In this document: positions 48,629-53,016 of the stretch, one piece after another
Layout: the number at the start of each line of letters is the position of its first letter
Position numbering within the stretch: the stretch's first letter is position 1
Source of the DNA: Candidatus Methanorudis spinitermitis
GTDB taxonomy: Archaea > Methanobacteriota > Methanobacteria > Methanobacteriales > Methanobacteriaceae
Length of the DNA stretch: 53,016 bases
Direction of reading: 5' to 3'
Assembly: GCA_031286225.1 (NCBI GenBank)
Contig: JAITUQ010000003.1
Location: 1 to 53,016 of the forward strand
The notes under the pieces: generated by a model
Told to the model about the DNA's origin: nothing
Databases searched by the model: none
The model's input: only the letters and a program-made list of their open reading frames with translations
Made by a program: the position numbers and the translations under genes

Positions 48629-49786
48629 TCATTTTTTCTTCCAAAGTGGGGACATGCTTCTAAGTGTTTCAACAATTGATTTAATTTCTTCAATAACAGT
48701 TATTACTTCCTCTTCGTTATTTTCCATTCCAATAGTTAATCTAAGTGAGCCATGAGAATCAAGGTCTTCTAAACCAATTGCTTTTAAAACATGTGATGGA
48801 GTTAATTTTTTAGATGAGCATGCAGAACCTGTTGATCCAGCTATTCCTTTACTATCAAGCATTAAAACTATTGATTCTCCTTCAATTCCAGTAAATCTAA
48901 AGTTAACATTTCCAGGTAATCTTTTTTCCCGATCTCCATTAAGATATGATTCTTCAATATTATCTAAAACTCCATCAATTAATTTTTCTTGTAGATTTGT
49001 TAAATAAGTAAAATTGTTTTCTAGTTCAAGCTTAGCTATTTCACATGCTTTTGCAAGACCAACTATTCCAGGTATATTCTCTGTTCCAGGACTTAAATCA
49101 TTTTCTTGCCCACCACCGAACAGTATTGGTTTTAATTTTGTTCCTTTTTTTATATAAAGAGCTCCAACTCCTTTTGGACCATGTAATTTATGTGCAGATA
49201 CTGACAGCAAATCCACATTTAACTTATTAACATCAACTGGAATCTTCCCAACACTTTGTACACCATCACAGTGGAACTTAATGTCATGTTTTTTAGCTAC
49301 CTCGCCAATTTCAGCTATTGGTTGAATTGTCCCAATTTCATTATTAGCATGCATTATTGTTATAAGAATGGTTTCATCAGCTATTGCTTTTTTCAGGTCA
49401 CTAATTTTAATTATTCCATTTTTATAAACAGGAAGATAGCTAACCTTAAACCCTTTATTTTCTAATCCTTTACATGTTTCAATAACTGCAGGGTGTTCAA
49501 TAGATGATGTTATAATATGTTTTCCTTTACTTTGTAGTTTATAAGCTATTCCTTGAATAGCTATATTGTCAGATTCAGTTCCACCACTTGTAAATATTAT
49601 TTCTTCAGGATTTGCTCCAATTAATTTAGCTACATTTTCCCTAGCATTTTCCATAGCTACTTTAGCTTCTCTTCCAAGAGAATAGAATGTTGAGGCATTT
49701 CCATATGATTCTTTAAGATATGGTTTCATAACTTCAAATACTTCTTTTTTAACAGGGGATGTCGCTGAATGATCCATATATATCAT
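48629..49786 (-). CDS. nifS: Cysteine desulfurase NifS/IscS
   Basis: The product (385 aa) is a PLP enzyme that removes sulfur from cysteine for Fe-S clusters and thiolation. The start YMDHSATSPV, the PLP lysine in SVSAHKLHGPKG (Lys200) and the active cysteine in GSACSSK (Cys323) are present. The length is normal. GAGGG precedes the ATG. It is the first gene of the nifS-nifU pair. Confidence 0.96.
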   Translation of the reverse strand: MIYMDHSATSPVKKEVFEVMKPYLKESYGNASTFYSLGREAKVAMENARENVAKLIGANPEEIIFTSGGTESDNIAIQGIAYKLQSKGKHIITSSIEHPAVIETCKGLENKGFKVSYLPVYKNGIIKISDLKKAIADETILITIMHANNEIGTIQPIAEIGEVAKKHDIKFHCDGVQSVGKIPVDVNKLNVDLLSVSAHKLHGPKGVGALYIKKGTKLKPILFGGGQENDLSPGTENIPGIVGLAKACEIAKLELENNFTYLTNLQEKLIDGVLDNIEESYLNGDREKRLPGNVNFRFTGIEGESIVLMLDSKGIAGSTGSACSSKKLTPSHVLKAIGLEDLDSHGSLRLTIGMENNEEEVITVIEEIKSIVETLRSMSPLWKKK

Positions 49787-50181
49787 ATTTTTCCCTCGAA
49801 TTAATTGAAAAATCTATAAAGATTAGTTCCTTCTATATAAAGTTTTTGCCTTTCATATAAAGATTAGTTCTTTGAGTTTATTTTAAGTTATTTTTTGGTT
49901 GAAATTTTTTAAAAAATTTTAAATTAAGGACAAAAATCTTTTTATATCTTAAATTCAATGATTTTTAATCATATTAAATATAACTATTTATAATTTTATT
50001 TAAGAGATTAATCAATTTTATTTTTATAAATTAAAATAAATTATTTATTATATTAATTTAAAAAATAAAAATTAGAAAAAAATTTTATTTTAATTTTTAT
50101 TTTTAATTTTTTTTATTAAAAAAATTATTCAATCTTTTTATTATAATTTTTCTGTTCTGGAAATGTTTATAAATAATTTAA
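49787..50181. other. Intergenic region between thrC and nifS
   Basis: About 395 bp of AT-rich DNA. AAAAATCTTTTTATATC near 49933-49949 fits a plus-strand promoter although no plus-strand gene follows; on the other strand TATAAAAAG there is a possible nifS promoter. Otherwise nothing. Confidence 0.45.
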
Positions 50182-51378
50182 TTATCTCTTAAGTAAAATA
50201 GATCTAAGTTTTTCAGCATTTGCATCTATTTTAATAGGTTTGACACATGCATCAATAGCTATTTCTGGATCTTTAAGTAAGTGGCCAGTTACAACACAAA
50301 CAACTTTTTCTCCTTTATCAATTTCACCAACATTGACAAGTTTTTTAAGTCCAGCTATTGAAGCAGCTGATGCTGGTTCCACACCAATACCTTCTTTTTG
50401 AGCAAATTCTTTTTGAGCAATTAATATTTCATCATCAGTGACAGTTTCACTGTAACCATCAGAATCATAAATTGCTCCAAGTGCTTTAATAGAGCTAACT
50501 GGAGCTCCAATTCTAATAGCAGTAGCTACTGTTTCAGGATTTTCAACCGGGATTATTTCTCTACTATTTTTTCTAAATGCATTTACTATTGGAGAAGCTC
50601 CTTCTGCTTGTATTCCTGTCATCATTGGTTTTTCTTTCATATATCCTGCATTATAAAATTCAGTAATCCCTTTCCAAATAGCTGAAATATTTCCAGCATT
50701 TCCAACAGGTAAAATTATTCTATCTGGAGATTCCCATCCTAATTCATGAATAATCTCAAAACCTATAGATTTTTGACCTTCTAATCTATAAGGATTTATT
50801 GAATTAAGTAAATAAAGATGTTTTTCTAAAGCTAATTGAGTTATCATTTCTAAAGCTTCATCAAAGTTTCCATTTACTGATAAAACTTCTGCTCCATGAA
50901 ACATAGCTTGAGCTAATTTTCCTAAAGCTACTTTACCTGAAGGAAGTAGAACAACACATCTAAGACTAGCTCGTGCTGCATATGCAGCAAGTGATGCTGA
51001 TGTATTTCCTGTTGAGGCACATCCTACAGTGTCAACTCCTAATTCCAAAGTTTTAGTTATTCCTACACTCATTCCTCTATCTTTGAAGCTACCTGTTGGA
51101 TTTGATCCTTCAACTTTTACATACAATTCAATACCAAGTTCTTTAGCTAATTTATCACATTTACAAAAAGGAGTTCCACCTTCATCTAATGAAACTATTT
51201 TAGTTTCATCTACTGGCATAAATTCTTTGTATTTCCATAATGTATTTTTTCTACATTCAAAAACATCTTTAGATATATCTACATCTATTAAAACTTCTAA
51301 TACAGAACCGCACTTTTTGCAATTATAAACGATTTCATTGTCATCATATCTTTCATTACAGTAAACACATTCTATCAT
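50182..51378 (-). CDS. thrC: Threonine synthase
   Basis: The product (398 aa) is a PLP enzyme converting O-phosphohomoserine to threonine. An N-terminal zinc-ribbon (Cys4, Cys7, Cys20, Cys23) precedes the beta-family PLP fold, with the lysine in GSNPTGSFKDRGM (Lys110), ASTGNTSAS, and the phosphate-binding PVGNAGN. Length and the zinc ribbon are typical for archaeal ThrC. The start at 51378 follows a weak AGTGGGAT. It is a single gene with about 400 bp on either side. Confidence 0.95.
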   Translation of the reverse strand: MIECVYCNERYDDNEIVYNCKKCGSVLEVLIDVDISKDVFECRKNTLWKYKEFMPVDETKIVSLDEGGTPFCKCDKLAKELGIELYVKVEGSNPTGSFKDRGMSVGITKTLELGVDTVGCASTGNTSASLAAYAARASLRCVVLLPSGKVALGKLAQAMFHGAEVLSVNGNFDEALEMITQLALEKHLYLLNSINPYRLEGQKSIGFEIIHELGWESPDRIILPVGNAGNISAIWKGITEFYNAGYMKEKPMMTGIQAEGASPIVNAFRKNSREIIPVENPETVATAIRIGAPVSSIKALGAIYDSDGYSETVTDDEILIAQKEFAQKEGIGVEPASAASIAGLKKLVNVGEIDKGEKVVCVVTGHLLKDPEIAIDACVKPIKIDANAEKLRSILLKR

Positions 51379-51784
51379 ATAATCCCACTAAAAATTAATA
51401 TAGGTTAAATTTATTCTATTAAACAATAATTTTTTATTAATTATTAAAGCTTCATTTTAACTTTATAAGAAAATTTTTATTAATTATTAAAATTTCATTT
51501 TAACTTTATAAATCTTTGATTTACATCTTAGAAAATATCTGATTTTCTTAAATTATAACAATGAAAATTGTTATAGATAATAAAAAATGTATCTCAATCA
51601 TAATATATAAAGATAGTTAATAAGGCTAGTGATATTATTCATAAAAATAATTATTTATAAATCTAAAATATGCAAAATATCATTTTATTAAATTCATTAA
51701 ATGACAAATAAAATAATAAATTAGACTGATTTAAAATGTCTTTGATTATAAATAAAATGATTATAATGGTTTTCATAATTTTTA
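51379..51784. other. Intergenic region upstream of thrC
   Basis: No gene. A 38-bp string (51431-51468) is repeated with two mismatches at 51474-51511, a 43-bp period, directly in the thrC upstream region. The remainder is AT-rich, with a possible TATA box. Confidence 0.55.
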
Positions 51785-52450
51785 TTAAGTCATACTCCCC
51801 ATAAGATAATTAGCTAAATTAATAGTTACATATACCTCAATAAATGCTGCAATAATTAATAAAACTATAGCTACCCCAAGTAAGGTTAATGATTGTTTAA
51901 GTTTTTTCGAATTATTATTAAAGGAAATAACAATTCTATCTGTAAGTTTAGGAATTTCACCTAGTTTTTTTCCCTCAAATGTAGCCATATTTTTTAAAAA
52001 GTAAAACACGAAAGTAAACATTGTAAATCCTCCTGCACCAGCTATTATTATTCCCGGAATCTCAAAAATTCCATGAGGAAGTGTTAAGAGTAAAAATACA
52101 TCTAGAGGAAGACTTGTTGCAAAATATCCTATAAAAACTCCATTACTAATTAAAAGAATAGCTGTAATCAGCCCTATAAAAATAGCTCCAAAATACATCA
52201 TTATAGCTACAAAAACATTATTGAAAAAGAGCGAGTCTACTGTTAGTTTTAACTCACCACTTTCAATTCTATCTTTAAAAGCCTTAACCATTGGTTCTAA
52301 TAAAGGTTTAAGATCTGGTGCTAAAAAATAACCTAAAATCATTGGAATAATAAATAATAATGTTGAAAGTAGTAAAAAATACTTGTTTTCTGTAAAAGCT
52401 AATTTTATTTCAAGATCAATTGATTTAATATAATATTTTAAATTTTGAAT
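51785..52450 (-). CDS. SpoIIM-like (DUF95) membrane protein, AUU start proposed
   Basis: The product (221 aa) is an integral membrane protein of the SpoIIM/DUF95 family. Membrane segments lie near residues 25-45, 85-110, 125-160 and 195-215; the family's HGIFEIPG motif is present. The function in archaea is unknown. The first ATG (52342) would start inside the first membrane helix and lacks a Shine-Dalgarno. Upstream the frame continues with QNLKYYIKSIDLEIK, and AGGTG lies 5 bases before ATT at 52448-52450, which I take as start. The only in-frame alternatives upstream are Ile codons (ATA, ATT). A MITE-like element begins about 70 bp upstream. Confidence 0.78.
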   Translation of the reverse strand: MQNLKYYIKSIDLEIKLAFTENKYFLLLSTLLFIIPMILGYFLAPDLKPLLEPMVKAFKDRIESGELKLTVDSLFFNNVFVAIMMYFGAIFIGLITAILLISNGVFIGYFATSLPLDVFLLLTLPHGIFEIPGIIIAGAGGFTMFTFVFYFLKNMATFEGKKLGEIPKLTDRIVISFNNNSKKLKQSLTLLGVAIVLLIIAAFIEVYVTINLANYLMGSMT

Positions 52451-52522
52451 TATATCACCTAGTGTTCTGTTTATTATATTATTTTTTAAATCATTTTTTT
52501 TTAAAAAAATAGTATATATTAT

Positions 52523-52880
52523 ATTAGGGTCCTAGATTTTTGGGAAAAATTGAAGGAGTTTAGTATTTTATTTCATATGTTTAGAGTTCGTTGTATGCTT
52601 CGCCGATAAAAGTACAAATTTTATGACCTTTTTGAGTGAAAATTCTAAAATTTAAGACTATGACACTTATAATAAAGAAAATTCAGATGTCTTAAAATTG
52701 TGCAAAAATTGACTTTATTTAAAAAGCTTTAAATTAGAGTTAAGTTGTTTTGTTAAATATTCATGAAATTTTAGATGAAATCCATCAGTACTTTTAGAAA
52801 CTCAGTACAGTTCTACCTCGAAACATATTAAACAACTATTATCCATCTTTCATTTTTCTATGAAAATCTAGGACCCTAAT
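52523..52880. mobile_element. MITE-like element with 18-bp inverted repeats
   Basis: ATTAGGGTCCTAGATTTT at 52523-52540 is repeated perfectly inverted at 52863-52880. The 358-bp unit is somewhat richer in G and C than its surroundings and has no open frame of useful length. No clear target duplication is visible because the flanks are AT repeats. It looks like a non-autonomous derivative of an insertion sequence whose transposase is elsewhere. It lies upstream of the SpoIIM-like gene and may affect its promoter. Confidence 0.7.
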
Positions 52881-52900
52881 TATATATGAAATTAAATGAT

Positions 52901-53016
52901 TTTTATTAATTTTTATTAATTTTTATTAATTTTTATTAATTTTTATTAATTTTTATTAATTTTTATTAATTTTTATTAATTTTTATTAATTTTTATTAAT
53001 TTTTATTAATTTTTAT
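52901..53016. repeat. 10-bp tandem repeat TTTTATTAAT at contig end
   Basis: About 11.6 perfect copies of TTTTATTAAT run to the end of the window. The true length of the array is unknown because the sequence stops inside it. Confidence 0.95.

Noticed and set aside
49933..49949. Promoter of a noncoding RNA on the plus strand
   Set aside because: The site fits a TATA box, but no structured or G/C-rich transcript region follows before the thrC 3' end.

Overview
The window looks like a complete contig from a very AT-rich methanogen of the order Methanobacteriales, most like Methanobrevibacter. The evidence is archaeal gene content: GatD/GatE amidotransferase, a VorCBA ketoisovalerate:ferredoxin oxidoreductase with fused beta-gamma chain, SRP19, L15e, RNase P proteins Rpp30 and Pop5, a proteasome alpha subunit and exosome Rrp4/Rrp41/Rrp42. 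Shine-Dalgarno sites of the GGAGGTGAT type and BRE/TATA-like promoters fit the same group. The genus is inferred from gene order, composition and style, not from rRNA, and no rRNA or tRNA gene was found. Both ends are low complexity: a 46-base T run at the start and about 11.6 copies of a 10-bp repeat at the end. Assembly probably stopped there.

Layout: 0.2-4.6 kb holds gatE, an unknown gene and gatD. 4.8-14.4 kb, all on the minus strand, carries vorCBA, a flavin reductase-like gene and two tandem pairs of XRE-cupin regulator plus AMP-forming acyl-CoA synthetase. 15.2-19.9 kb has a DEAD-box helicase, a small DUF2283 gene, a dead IS605-type element (tnpA frameshifted, tnpB with an in-frame UGA) and a vapBC pair whose toxin appears to lack a catalytic aspartate. 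19.9-20.7 kb is a winged-helix regulator. 20.9-27.0 kb is a surface-glycan locus: GDP-L-fucose synthesis (gmd, fcl), a GT11 fucosyltransferase, a GT2 enzyme and a divergent nucleotidyltransferase-cupin fusion. 27.3-33.9 kb, minus strand, has a RecJ-like DHH nuclease, SRP19, a DUF268 protein, hemD, a methyltransferase, cobA and a TatD-like hydrolase. 34.4-36.8 kb adds an epimerase and a GT4 glycosyltransferase. 37.4-44.8 kb is the archaeal RNA-processing/proteasome superoperon, which stops after rrp42. The rest is an isopropylmalate/homoisocitrate dehydrogenase, argB, a bacterial-type RNase III, nifS/nifU, thrC and a SpoIIM-like membrane protein next to a MITE-like element.

The most interesting signal is regulatory. 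A perfect dyad, TTATCAT-N8-ATGATAA, occurs just upstream of the TATA box of vorC (8075-8096) and again upstream of the leading regulator/acyl-CoA synthetase pair (14609-14630). Together with gene functions this suggests one regulon for taking up branched-chain (or related) short fatty acids: acyl-CoA synthetases activate the acid and Vor carboxylates the acyl-CoA to a 2-oxoacid for Val, Leu or Ile. Other points worth a look are three genes whose Shine-Dalgarno sites lead to AUU or AUC codons, the fucosylation operon in an archaeon, an L15e leader with a 23S-like segment, and several short repeats shared between intergenic regions.
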